A stretch of DNA of 64,000 nucleotides from Aricia agestis (lineage: Eukaryota > Arthropoda > Insecta > Lepidoptera > Lycaenidae): contig NC_056416.1 in the NCBI RefSeq assembly GCF_905147365.1, positions 4,484,001-4,548,000 of the forward strand, in the 5' to 3' direction. A program made the translations under genes and the position numbers. The notes under the pieces were generated by a model, which saw only the letters and a list, made by a program, of their open reading frames with translations, did not search any database and was not told where the DNA came from. Below are positions 10,885-23,300 of this stretch, one piece after another (position 1 is the first letter of the stretch; each line of letters opens with the position of its first letter).

Positions 10885-10943
10885 TACCATATCATAGTCT
10901 TTTAGATCGAGACTCGAGTTTGTCAAGCGATAATTAAAAAAAA

Positions 10944-11235
10944 TCTATATCTACCTAATATTATAAACCTGAAGAGTATGTTTGCTTGAACGCGTCAATC
11001 TCAGAAACTACAGGTCCGATTTAAAAACTTATCTCAGTGTTAGATAGATCATTTATCGAGTAAGACTCATCATTTATCGAGAAGGTTATATTATATTATT
11101 ACTCTAAGACTAATACGACAGAAGAAACTCAGGAAAATGTGGGAAAAACGGGGGAAATATTTTTTATGGGAAAATGTACCTACGGATTCTGTAAAATTTC
11201 TAATTTACGCGGGCGAAGCCGCGCGGGACATCTAG
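10944..11235 (+). mobile_element. Helitron-like element H2, copy 2
   Basis: Begins TCTATATCTACCTAATATTA, ends with the GCGGGCGAAGCCGCGCG hairpin and CATCTAG; insertion between A and T. Confidence 0.6.
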
Positions 11236-11614
11236 TTTATAAATAAATTATAAAATATACTTTGCATTTTATTTAACGATTTTTATAATACGTGTGTCAA
11301 ACTGTGCAAACGAGAAATAATTATTGTTTCACGTCAACTATTCTTCATTTTTAGCGAGCAAAGTTTACAGAATGCTCATTAAAAATGTTGGTATATACCA
11401 ACTTTACATACTTTATTTTCTTTATAACTTCACTAAACGCTCCTTCAAATCCACACTCACCTAAAGATAAAACATAAGAAACATAAACTTTTCTTTTCTT
11501 CGCATAGCGGGGTAAAAATTAAGAAAATGCAACACGTATGACCTTTATACCCGTAGCACCTGCTACGCGGTGCTACGCGCATTGCGCAACCATTAAAATA
11601 ATTTAAGTAGTTCT

Positions 11615-11943
11615 GCACCCGTAGCATGGCTACAGTAGAGATGCGAAAGTATAGGCAAACAGCGGAGATAAACTGAAGATGCCGTTCCGATATTTACCGC
11701 GGCTAGCCGCGATCGACTAAAAATCAAAATATAATGCCACTTTATGACATAGACTATTATAGTCCTAAAAATTAAAATAAAATCCTACTATATGCCGTAA
11801 ATACATCTATGTCATAAAGTGGCATTTTAATCGAATTTTTGTCAATCGCGGCTAGCCGCGGTAAAGATCGGTACGGCACCTTCAGTTTATCTCCGCAGTT
11901 TGTCTATACTTTCGCATCTCTACTGTAGTCATGCTACGGGTGC
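11615..11943. mobile_element. Foldback MITE with arms of about 150 bp
   Basis: Starts GCACCCGTAGCATGGCTAC and ends with the complement. The arms carry CCGCGGCTAGCCGCG and GCCACTTTATGACATAGA with complements. The adjacent CCCGTAGCACCTGCTACG just upstream is a fragment of the same end. Confidence 0.8.
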
Positions 11944-12684
11944 TGGTTAAAACTTTTAATGTGGCAATTTTTAATCATTATTAAGGCTTTAATGAAGAAT
12001 ACTTTGCCATGATCGCGATGATTTCGTAAATTGTATTATTCAATGTGATTTGTGACAAAGCTGGACGTATTGAATATCATGTGCGATGTGATGCTTTATG
12101 TTGAATTCAAAATATTTTTTGAATAATGATTTTACTGTCAAAATGCTTTGTACTAATCTTCAAAGTTTTTGTATCAATCTTAAAAGTTTTACATTATCAG
12201 GGTGAGCGAAGCGAGCCCTAGTATATCTCATAACCTTTACATTTTGTGGTACATTTAGAATTATCACGCGTCTTAATTAGTGCTTTAACATAGTAATTTT
12301 TATTTATATGTAAATGTGTTATCATCAGTCAGTCAAGGTGTGACGACGCGAGCTCTCACAAAGCTCGGCTTTTAGCTAGTAATGTACCTACCTATTAACA
12401 GCACTAAAAAAAATAAAAAATATACGAGACGGACCACTTACTGTGAGACTAAAATAATATTAAAGCATCGTATTCTATCGGGCATCAATTTCAACTTTTG
12501 ACGAGGAGAATGAAAAATTTCAGCTGTGAAATACAACGCCAGATTCGAATATCAAAGGTGACAGCCGCTTGCTCTGGCCTCTGATGCCGAGGACAGAGTA
12601 GACAGAATGATATCTATTGTGCCGAGGAATTCCAATAGTTTTCGATCCTATTTAAACACTTGGCAAAGGACATTAAACAGATTA

Positions 12685-13035
12685 TTTTTTATGGAATAAG
12701 GGGGCAAACTAGCAAACGGGTCACCTGAAGGAAAGCAACTTTCGTCGCCCATGGACACTCGCAGCATCAGAAGAGCTGCAGGTGCGTTGCCGGCCTTTAA
12801 GAGGGAATAGGGTAATAGGGGAGGGTAGGGATGGGAAGGGGAGGGAATAGGGGAGGGTAGGGAAGGGAATAGGGGAGGGTAGGGAAGGGAATAGGGTAGG
12901 GGATTGGGCCTCCGGTAAACTCACTCACTCGGCGAAACACAGCGCAAGCGCTGTTTCACGCTGGTTTTCTGTGAGAACGTGGTATTTCTCCGGTCGAGCC
13001 GGCACATTTGTGCCGAAGCATGGCTCTCCCACGTA
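12685..13035 (-). mobile_element. SINE-A, full-length copy 5
   Basis: T-run at 12685-12690, expanded G-rich core (12810-12900), terminus CTCCCACGTA. The 5' terminus is repeated in inverse (GTGGGAGAGCCATGC, 13038-13052), so two copies or a foldback meet head to head. Confidence 0.85.
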
Positions 13036-14575
13036 TAGTGGGAGAGCCATGCTTAATTTTTTTTTAATAATATAAAAAAAAATTGTTTTAAGTCACTATA
13101 TAGACTTAAATAACAATTAAGTTTTAGTGACGTTATAGAAGTGAATGAGTCTAAAGTGACATAAAAGGAACAATTTTAGCGACTGTTCTTTTTTCAAATA
13201 CCTTCATTTTAAATAAAAGAAAATAATTAATTAAATACGAGTTATAGTAGAGGAGGGGAGGGTGCTATTTTTGTAGTCACTCGAGCGTCATGGAGACCTA
13301 GTAGGTTTTGTACATTAGGTAAAACTGATAAAAAAATACTAAGAGCGTTTTTTATTTTAGCGGTGGGTTCAGACTGCAGCCATTTTAAAGTTTTGAAAAA
13401 GAAAATATTATATCCAGAAAATTGCTTATTTAGGTTACTTAATTATAAATATATTTTAGACAAGAAGGACTAAATCATTTAGTCTAGTGCAAAATAAAAT
13501 ATCTGCGAAGCTTAGTTAGCAAAATATGAAGCTTTATTTTTTATATTTTAAAATGTCCCTACAGACTTACCTAAACTTTGAATCGTCAGTGCTTTATATG
13601 GAAGCTTCTTTGGGGTATACTAAACATCCCCTATCTTAATCTGACAGATCCAACGACATTTCAATATCAAAAAAAAAAAAAAAAAAAATTACCCACCACG
13701 TGAGAAATCTGATTTCTATACCATGATAACTAGACACATGTCGGAAGCCTATGCAAGCTTAATCTGACACTCTCGAGCTACTCCCGAAATCCCTTCTTCC
13801 CCTCCTTGACTACTATTAGACATAATAGGTAATAATAGGTACTTTGGTCAAGAAATTCCAAGTAGAATTTTTAGGAACGATAATAATTAATGCTATTTAC
13901 CGTAAGATATAACTTGATGAAACCTTAATCAATTAAACTAATTGGAATATTATTTAAATATTTTTCTGGGTATTAGATGAATCAGGGCTCGTTTCAGGTT
14001 AAATTGAGTTAAAATTTCTCATTTCGCTTAATTATGAAATTAATCAGAGTTTAATAACTAAAAAGGGTTATGGATTCTCGGATTACGGACTTCAATAAGC
14101 TTGCACTAGTTTCTTAAGCAGCTATATTATATAGAACTATTAGATAATCTTCTAAGGCCCGATTCGACCAAACTTGAAGTTACACGAGTATAACTATCAT
14201 GAGAATAATTTTACTCCTTCAATTTACTCTATTGTATTATCGTTTGCATTTTACCAAGTTACTCAAAGAGTATGAAATAAAATTAGGAGACAGTTATACT
14301 CGAGTAAAATTTTACTCCAGTTTGGTCGAATCCGCCCTAAATATATCAGAAAACAATAATAAATTAAGATATTATTTAAATCCTCTTTTTGCCGTCTTTT
14401 ACCTCGTTTTTTCTTATTGAAGATAATGCACTGCTTATTAAAAAAACTACTTATATTTTTAAATATATACTAACAATATTGTAATATTGTTAGTATAATA
14501 TATTTTGTTTTATTAAAATAAATATTTTAATAATTAAATATAAAAAGTATGAAAACAATTCATACTATTAGTATA

Positions 14576-14833
14576 CAGGGTGTAACAAAAACAAGTGATA
14601 ATACTTTAGGGTGTGTACGTGTTCCTTGTAGAGAGTTCACTGTGAAAGTAGCAGTGCTGAAAGACCAAATTTTTTTTTCACTTTTGTATGGGGAAACTCG
14701 TGACGCTCGGGCCCTTACACATACGAAAGTGAAAAAAAATTTTCGTCTTCAGCGCTGCTACTTTCACAGTGAACTCTCTACAAGGAACACGTACGCATCC
14801 CAAAGTATTATCACTTATTTTTGTTACACACTG
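14576..14833. mobile_element. Palindromic MITE family P, copy 1
   Basis: CAGGGTGTAACAAAAACAAG and its complement form the ends, flanked by TA on both sides. Almost the whole 258 bp folds on itself. Copies lie at 35948-36206 and 47750-48007. Confidence 0.85.
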
Positions 14834-14835
14834 TA

Positions 14836-15044
14836 AATGCGAAAGTGTGTCTGTCTGTCTGTCCGTCTGTCTGTCTGTCTGTTACTTCTTCACGCCCAAA
14901 CCACTGAACCGATTTTGCTGAAATTTAGTATGGAGATACTTTGAGTCCCGCGAAAGGACATCGGATGCTTTTTATTTCGGCAAAATGTACGGTTCCCGCG
15001 CGATAAACGAGTTTTGGCGCACCAGAGTTGCGGGCGTCATCTAG
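14836..15044 (+). mobile_element. Helitron-like repeat H1, copy 2
   Basis: The family body (CCAAACCACTGAACCGATTT, CTTTGAGTCCCG, GTTGCGGGCGTCATCTAG). A (CTGT)n tract occupies 14848-14882. Its left end was split by the MITE at 14576. Confidence 0.65.
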
Positions 15045-15745
15045 TAACAGTATAATTCTAAGAAATTCAAGAATAGTTTCTTGCATATTAATTTAAAACG
15101 CACTTTTCGCGGCAACTGTACTTTACAGCTGTTTATAGATGGGAAGATCGTATTGATTTTTAAAGTCGCTTGTACTTTATAGTTGCTTTTAGATTAGTAC
15201 CCTGATTCTTTTACGTTTATCTACCATTCAAGAATTAACTCTATTAGCAAGAACCAAATAGCCTTTCAAATCCACTCGGAGATGGATTCTATTGAACAAT
15301 ACAATTATAGCCCATACAAGTAAATCAGACGTTTAACTACCGCTTTTTTAGTATTGACCAACTAAAATGACAGCGATAAATCGAAGCTCAAAATTTAATT
15401 TATAGTATCAAAATTTCATATGAAGTTCTGTGCCTCGTTATGAATATATTTTCGTCAAGAATGTTTTTGACGTTGGTTTGACATTTCACAATACCAGTAA
15501 TTTTATTATAGCTACCGATACTACAACGCAGCGATATCGAAGCTTCATTTTTGTTGAATTAAAATAGCAGAATCGGCATGCAGGAGGTGACTATTGATTT
15601 TTCTGAACACTCATTCGCCGTTCTATAAATACGAAATCTCTGCAATCGATTACATGATCTCATTAGAATTCTTTTAATTGTTTAATTTGAATTCTTTCAC
15701 ATGTTTCACATAATTTCCTCAATTGAGTGTTAGGACGGTAGTACA

Positions 15746-15880
15746 TTTTTTTATAAAATAAGGGGGCAAACGAGCAAACGGGTCACCTGATGGAAATGCA
15801 ACTACCGTCGCCCATGGGCACTCGCAACATCAGAAGAGCTGCGTTGCCGGTATTTTAAGAGGGAATATGCTTCTTTTTCA
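15746..15880 (-). mobile_element. SINE-A short subfamily, copy 6
   Basis: T-run then the 3' core only, ending AAGAGGGAATATGCTTC, equivalent to the AAGAGCGTAT junction of the other short copies. Confidence 0.75.
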
Positions 15881-15989
15881 AGGTTTATATTCCTTTGGAC
15901 TTTGGATATAATATTTCTTTTGATAGCTTCACAATAAATGTTTACTTAATGTCACTGTTGACTTAACAAAGATATTTTAAACTTTTCAA

Positions 15990-16159
15990 ACTTCTAGTCT
16001 CGCTAAAATTTGAAAACAGCTGAACCAATTTTAGCAGAGCAGAATTTGGCTCATTTTAGTCTTGAAATATTCTTGGAAGTCCAGGGAAGGTTTGTACAAA
16101 GTAAAATGTACAGTCAGTAAATATTCTGTTAGTGGTACGAAGCTTACCGGGTCAGCTAG
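15990..16159 (+). repeat. Repeat R2, copy 3
   Basis: Contains CTAGTCTCGCTAAAATTTG, GTCCAGGGAAGG and ends CCGGGTCAGCTAG. Confidence 0.55.
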
Positions 16160-16165
16160 TAATCT

Positions 16166-16392
16166 TAATCTATATAATATATAAAACTCAAAGGTGACTG
16201 ACTGACATGGTGATCTATCAACGCACAGCCTAAACCACTGGACCGATCGGGCTGAAATTTGGCATTCAGGTAGATGTTATGACGAAGGCATCCGCTAAGA
16301 AAGGATTTTGATCAATCCACCCCCAAGGGGTTAAAATTTGACGATTTGAGGTTTGAAGATTTGACGCCCCAAGAGGCGTCAAATCTTCAACC
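16166..16392 (+). repeat. Repeat R3 with a terminal hairpin
   Basis: TGACTGACTGACATGGTG to CCCCCAAGGGG is found inverted at 36212-36395. It is followed by a hairpin (GAAGATTTGACGCC and its complement, 16354-16390). Confidence 0.6.
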
Positions 16393-16811
16393 AATCAGAG
16401 AAGATGTTGTTGTGGGACGCTTAAACCGACCAATCAGTGATTTTTTTAAAATAATAACTAACGATTCGTTTCGCAATCTTACTAAGTCGACTCGGGTCTT
16501 CGCGAAAACACTACCTTTTGTCAGTAAGGTTAAAAAATGTAATCTCCATTATCTAATTAGCCGTGTTTTCGCGAAATCCCTAGAATTTTCGCGATAATTC
16601 GCTTTATCAAATAATCCTACGACATATATAATAATACTTCTTAGCTAAGCCGCGGGCAAAAGCTCGTAAAATATAATTATATTTGAAAGGAAACTTAAAG
16701 TCAGAAATTTTTGCCTTCCAAATTGATGTTATAGGTAAAACTAATATGAAAGTTCGTTTTAAGACTATAAAAAAAGTAATAAGAGTAATCTAAGTTATAC
16801 GTAAGTTTAGT

Positions 16812-17084
16812 AATTAATATTAATATAATAATATCTATGGACGCTTCGCACCACGTCAGTCTGGCCCCGTGCTAAGTACCTGAAGGACTTGTGCACGATA
16901 GACATAACTACACTTGTGTTATAGATACCAGACAACGGAAATATATTAAAAACTTTTTTTATACTATACATAATATAATACACATCTTTAATACATATCC
17001 AGACCCTTTTTGTTCCGTCGGCGGGATTCGAACCCGCGACCCCCGGCTTGAGCTGCCACACTCAACCATTGAGCCACAGAGGTC
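16812..17084 (-). mobile_element. tRNA-like SINE-B, copy 1
   Basis: Head at 17084 reading down has a box A (TGGCTCAATGG) and a perfect box B (GGTTCGAATCC), but the would-be acceptor arms do not pair, so it is not a tRNA gene. The tail ends in (ATT)-type repeats near 16812. I associate this tail with lepidopteran Metulj-type SINEs, without certainty. Confidence 0.8.
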
Positions 17085-17273
17085 GTCGTAATTGTAATAT
17101 CACTGCGTTATACCTTGCTAAAGTAAACAAAATATTTTTAGTAAATAGAGCAAATTATTCTACACTTGACCGACATTTCAATTCTTAAGTGTCCTACTGT
17201 TTTAACGCACTTTCTTGTAATAATTTACCTAAATAATTAACCCAATAAAACACTAAAACTATTGTAACTAAAA

Positions 17274-17305
17274 TATATTATTTGAATTGGGAAAACAGTC
17301 ATTTA
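17274..17305 (+). promoter_or_regulatory. Candidate core promoter of gene B
   Basis: TATATTA at 17274-17280 lies 27 bp upstream of a TCATT initiator (A at 17301). The implied leader is about 50 nt and leads to GCCATGG with no earlier ATG. Confidence 0.5.
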
Positions 17306-17351
17306 GTCACAAGCTTTTGTACAGTGTACTTCAACTGTTCATACGATAGCC

Positions 17352-17354
17352 ATG
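17352..17354 (+). CDS. TpnC: Gene B exon 1 (initiator Met only)
   Basis: GCCATGGTAAGT gives a strong start context and a consensus donor. A TATA/initiator pair 50-80 bp upstream supports it. The distance to exon 2 (3.8 kb) leaves room for another first exon. Confidence 0.75.
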
Positions 17355-20300
17355 GTAAGTTTTGTAACATTTTAATTACTTAGTAGGTACATTTTAGATT
17401 TACATAATAATATATTTTTAGCTTATTATGACGATAATTTAGGACAGACTTTGCGCTAATATTAGCATTAACTTTCGACTATCAGTAAGTTACGAAATTT
17501 ATGTAATTTATATTTAAAAGAGAAAGAAAAGTAGAGAAAGAAAAGTCCTCAGAGGAATCCTGGGCCCAACCAAAACAAATGACGGCTGTTGGCGAATTCG
17601 GAAGAATGCGGAAATTGAAGAACTGGTGGCCCAACCCAATATAATCGGAGAAACAAAGGCTCACCGACTCCGTTGGCTGGGCCACGTGGAAATAATGGGA
17701 GAGGATCGCGGGGTAAAAAGAGCGTATAATTGCCGTCAGGCCGTTGTCCTGTTGGACGCCCCAGCATAGCTAGCACAAGCACGTAGACAAACGAAAGAAA
17801 CTAAATTTTGACAGTTTTACCGGAAAAACATTGGAGTAAAAGTTTCTTTCGTATCTCGATATCTTTCGCTTTTTAAAATCTATATGTCAAGCATGACGAT
17901 CCGCTTTTGACATTTAGTTTCTTGATTCTGTTTTTATTTTTATTATGGCACTTGGCTATAAAACCATGGCCAGTGTCGAGTAAATGGCGGCAAATTCAAA
18001 AAATCGATGAATAGCAACCCTGTCTATAGCCGGAATTATAGTTTTGATCTACAAACTACGAATAATAAAGTTCCTTAGTTTTTATTATTCGTATTTCGTA
18101 GATCAAAACTATAATTCCGGCTATAGACAAGGTTGCTACACGTCGATTTTTTGAATTTGCCGCCATTTACTCGACACTGGCCATGGTTTTATAGCCGAGG
18201 TGCCATAATTAAAAAAAAAGAACCAAGAAACTAAATGTCAAAAAAAATAATTGCCGTTGCTTTAATGGTTGCTATGGAAAGAGTTTCTTGTCTTTGTCCA
18301 CTGAAACTCAAGTCGATGGGTGGTGCCATGCTCGGGAATAAGATATGTAGACATGGGAAAGAAACTGCCATTACTTTCTTCCGAAGAATCGACTGGGAAA
18401 CCCCGTGCTAGCTACGCTGGTATCGCTGGAGAGATGCTGTTGAGGCTGACCCGCGTGACCTTCAAATCAGTAACTGGCAGGAGGTAGCGCAGGACAGGGC
18501 TCAATGGCGGAAGCTCATTTCGGAGGCCAAATTAAATTTTTCACGGGCTATTGTGTATTTAAAATGAAAAGAGTTTCTAGAAATTGAAAAAAAATGTTAA
18601 TTAAATCTAGAATATCCTCGTCTCGTTTCTAACGAGATAACTGAATTAAAGTGATTCAACAATATCCATACCAATTTCATAAATGCGAAAGAGTGTCTGT
18701 CTGTTACCTCTTCACGCCCAAACTGCTGAAACGATTTTGCTTAAATTTGGTATACTTTGAGTTCCGGGAAAGGATATAAAATACTTTTTATCCCGGAAAA
18801 TTTTACGGCTTCCGCGCAATAAACGAATTTATGCGCAACGGAGAGAGCACCAATTACTTTGTTCACTATTATTGTATTACGGTTTTCAAACTTTTAAGTC
18901 TGGTAAATAAAAAAATAATAATATCTATGGCCACTTTCATCGGCTCGGAACATCCGGCTGATTGTCAACAATTGATTTCGATATCAAAATCTATATGAAT
19001 TAAAATTAATTTTAAATTTTGTTAGTCTCCCTAAAACACGAAGACGGCTGAGCCAATTTGGCTAATTTAACCCTTAACCACCTGTCATACGTCTCACAGA
19101 CCCCGCTGATATTATTTTTGTTAATATTTTTGCGCCGGAGTGTTGTATCGACTCGTTGGCTTTTGTACCTTTTTCCTGCGCCCCTAGCTATCGCCCAACG
19201 GCTCGACGAGGTTAGGCATGCATGCATTTATCTTATAAAGACCCTGTCAGGAGGTTACGTAAGTTTTTTCGATTGTAATTTTTTTATTGTTTTGGAAATA
19301 ATGGCTCTTAATTAAGTTCTTATTGAGCGTTGGTTGGACCAAGGCCTGGCAAATGATGAAAACATACCAAACGACGAATGCAGCGATGTGGAGCCGGTCA
19401 AAATTAATCATATTGTATTGGAAGATAGTTCATGGTGGAGCGTCTGATTCCGAATGCGAAGAGCCAACTGCAGTGCAAAGAAGCTTTACATCACAAAGTT
19501 ATATTCCTTCGGAAAGTGACCAAGAGTTTTCATTTGAGGATGATGTACCAATTAGCTGAAATTCGATCTAGACCTAGGAAGAATGATTATTTAGCCAAAA
19601 ATCACTTTAGTTGGTCATCTGCCCTGCCTGAAATTGCATTCTAGTGAACTTATCTGTGCAGCTACATAGACAAAAGGTTGAAAGCAATTACATGTTTATG
19701 GAGAAACTGGCTAAGCAGTTTACGAGATCGCTTAGGGCACATTGTGAATGCAATGTGAAACTGTAACGTGATATGAAGAATCCTTCAGATTAACTTGACC
19801 CTCCAGCAGATATCCCATGCTGCAGCACTGATGAAGAGTGATTGGCAATTTGTAAAAACTATTCCACTTAAGAGTATTAAAAAAACATAAAACACAACAC
19901 ATGTGTTTTGAATGCTAAGCTCCTATTTGCCTCGAATGCTCAGACAAAATCTGTCTTCACGGCCATAAAAAGCTCTAAGTTTGGAGCCTGCAATTTTTTA
20001 GAATTAGTAACTATAATGAGTTTTATTGTTTTTTTTTAAAGTTGCTGTTAATTTAATTATATAAAAAACGTAAGAATAATTTCCTATCAATTTAATCATT
20101 TTTTATAGAAATTATTTTCTGAAAGTGTTAGTGAGTAAGCCAAAAACACGAGATTGTACCAAATATGCTGTACTATTTGAAAAATGTTGTTGATATTCAA
20201 GTTTTTATTTTTTAAACAAAGAATTTAATAGTGCCTTAATATAATTTTTTTAATTAATATTTGCCTCCCCCTTTTTATTTATAGTTATCGTATGTTTTAT

Positions 20301-23300
20301 AGCCGGGGTCCCACAGACGTATGGCAGGTGGTTGTGTGACAATTATATGTGCTAGGTGGTTAAGGGTTAAGTTTCGGAATATCCGTGAACTCCAGAGAAG
20401 GTTTATATTACGATGAAAATGATACGAAGTTCACTCGGTCGTGTATAAGTTCCTTCATAAAATAATGTTTAACAACTGTGATCGTTTAAACGGCGTTTAA
20501 CATCGATTATCCTCCTAATTTGACATTTCAAGTCAAATGCCATTTAACCCGTGTTTAAGTTACGCTAAACGATCAAAAGTTAATGTTATAGGAAGAGTTA
20601 ACGATGGGAAGACAACATCTAAGCGCTTTGCTTTTAGGAGTTCCAAACTGCGGTATTTCAAAGGAATTAGGAGGGGATAAATTGAAATTACTCATTGTTG
20701 TGTTTATCCTGAGTATTTGACCATTATTACTCTTTCAGTATATCAATACTACTACTATTAGGTTTAACAATGATTGATGATGAGTTTTTACGTTAAAAAC
20801 CAATGAGTTTCTAAAATACTAGAGGAGCAATGTCCTACAAAAGATTCTCAGAAATGCGTAACCACTTTTTTGTTCAAAAGACAATGTCAAGTCATATATT
20901 CGTTATGTCATTATGTATGTGAGATATGCCTGCAGGCATCTTCGAAGTGGCAACGCGTTGCTACCGTAAACTTCCAATCTATGTTACGTTAGTAACATAG
21001 AATATCATTGTTAAAAACAATATGGAATAACCACGGACGTAAAAAAAGATAACATTATTGTTGTTGGGACACGGAAAGATAAAATATTATGCGTATCTCA
21101 AAAAGTTGTTATACATAAAAATTTCTGATTCATATAAGTACCTAATATTTTCTTTTATTTCAGGATGAGCTAGACCCAGAACAAATTGCGAGTGAGTCTA
21201 AAAATATTAAAAAATACATAATAGGGCAGGCATAAAAAGACAAATTACGCCATAAAATTATTTTTATTGTAAAATACGAACAAACCTCATTTATATTTTA
21301 ACCATTCTGCTAATGCTGCACAAAAAACAAAATGAACTTAATATTTTAAAAAATTCAGTGCTTCATGGTATATTATAGCGACTAATCCTCAGGAATAATG
21401 TAGTATTATGCATCATAGATAATAATAATCCTATTTTATAGTCCTCAGAAAGGCTTTTGAGGCATTCGATCATGAGAAGAAGGGGTGTATTGGCACCGTG
21501 ATGGTGGGTACCATCCTCGGCATGTTGGGCCACCAGATCACAGAGGAGTACCTGCAGGAGATCATTGCAGAGGTCGATGAAGATGGTAAGTCTTCTACAC
21601 TAATTATAAAAGGCAAGTTTGTTTGTTTGAGTCTAATAGTCTCGGAAATTTCTGGGCTGATTTTGATGAGTATAGACATACCGCCGTACTCAGAGACATT
21701 TAATTACGATTAACCTTGAATTTAATGAAGAGTTTGACAGATAATGCATGGAGCTTATGTCAAAATGTTGAATTAATTACAATTAAGTAAATAATGTTCC
21801 ACTCTGAGTGCGGCAGTTAGCGCGCGTTCAAACGTTCGCGTTTTCTGCGCGTTTTTTCAAATCAAATCAAATCATTTAATTCAGGCACCAGAGGCCCATA
21901 TAACAAATACCTTAAATCTAACATACATATAATTATATAATAAATACCTTAAAACTAACATACATATTTTATATATACTTAAAAACTAACACTGTCTCAT
22001 TTTGCCGGCGACGTGACTCGCTTCGTTCCGAAGTCTCCCCCGGAACCTCCGATAGACTACATCCATCGGCCAGAACTCCGGCGCCTCGAAAGTCGACAGA
22101 AGATTCGTTGGTACTCTCACCACAAAGGAGCTAAAGTTAACCTTGTGGCGAGACTGCAGACGCTCGACCCTCAGGCGCAGTGTCGTCTTCTTCTGGATGA
22201 CTGACTGATGATTGATGGATGGTTTTTTGCTTGCGCGGATTCATCACATGTGAAATTGCTATGAATGATGAATCCGCGCGAGCAGAAAACGCGCACGTCT
22301 GAACGCGCGTTTAGAGTTGCTCTAGAAATTGTTTACAAAACTTTATCTACATATTTAAATATAAATTATTTTTGTTTTTTGTTAGTTTCCCTAAAACTCG
22401 AGACTGGCTGAACAGGAAATCCTTGTATTATGATATAATATATTTAGAGATAGTTTAAGACAATGATAGAAGTTTTTGTGTATTTTCGAGTCTAATTCCT
22501 ATAATTTTGAAACGGCTCCATATTTTTAATTGTCATAGAAAAATTTACACTTAAATAATTGAGTTTCATATTATATTATTAATTATTATATATAATATTT
22601 AATAATGTCATAATTAGCTGACATATAACATAGTTAACACAAACAGAATAATTAATGCACTATGAAGGTCTAATCTCATATGCCTCTAGCAGTTAGAGGC
22701 ATCTGAGATTAGACCTAGAGTCTGGCTTGTTCAGTAGGCTTAACGTAGTATATTAATAAAAAAATACTTTGATAACTTTGACTAAAATATTTCATGCCCG
22801 CCCAAAGCTCTTCTATCGCTTCTATTTTTATTTCTCTAGATTTGATTGGATTCCTCCTGTATTATGGGGTTATCAATGAAATGTGTTCTACTCAACTTCA
22901 TCTTTATATTTTACTCATTTAAAAAATAACTATAATTTATACAAACAACTTTTTATTTAAACTATAAACAACTAAAAAATTTAATCTTCAAAATCAACAA
23001 GAAATCAAATATCTTTTTACTTTTTTCAGGGTCTGGAGAATTGGAATTTGAGGAATTCATCACTCTAGCGTCAAGGTTTATGGTGGAGGAGGACGCTGAG
23101 GCGATGCAGCAGGAACTCAAAGAAGCATTCCGATTATATGATAAAGAAGGTATTAAGATGACGCCGCGTTAAAGTAAAAAAACCGTGTTGGATATGTTTT
23201 AGATTGCTTGTTTTCTATGAGAGGCCGGCCCGGCCTCTCATAGAAAACAAGCAATGGAACAGCAAAAAATGGAAAAGGCGTAAGCGACAATATGGTTTTG

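Larger units (their letters stand above)
9508..17273. other. Intergenic region between genes A and B
   Basis: No gene is supportable here. It holds Helitron-like and R2 repeats, several foldbacks, three SINE insertions and simple repeats. About 13055-14570 is AT-rich sequence in which I see nothing beyond an A-run near 13671. Confidence 0.65.

Noticed and set aside
14549..14836. 95-codon frame, and a similar one at 35909-36145
   Set aside because: Both are read through copies of the palindromic MITE P; the palindrome yields mirrored frames on both strands.
17010..17083. Possible tRNA gene (- strand), and its like at 24067-24142
   Set aside because: Box A and B are present but the acceptor arms cannot pair and both continue into the same repeat body; they are SINE heads.
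9508..17273. A fourth troponin C copy or stray exons between the genes
   Set aside because: I looked for the conserved exon starts (TC CTG AAA, GC AAC GGG TAC) outside A-C on both strands by eye and found none.
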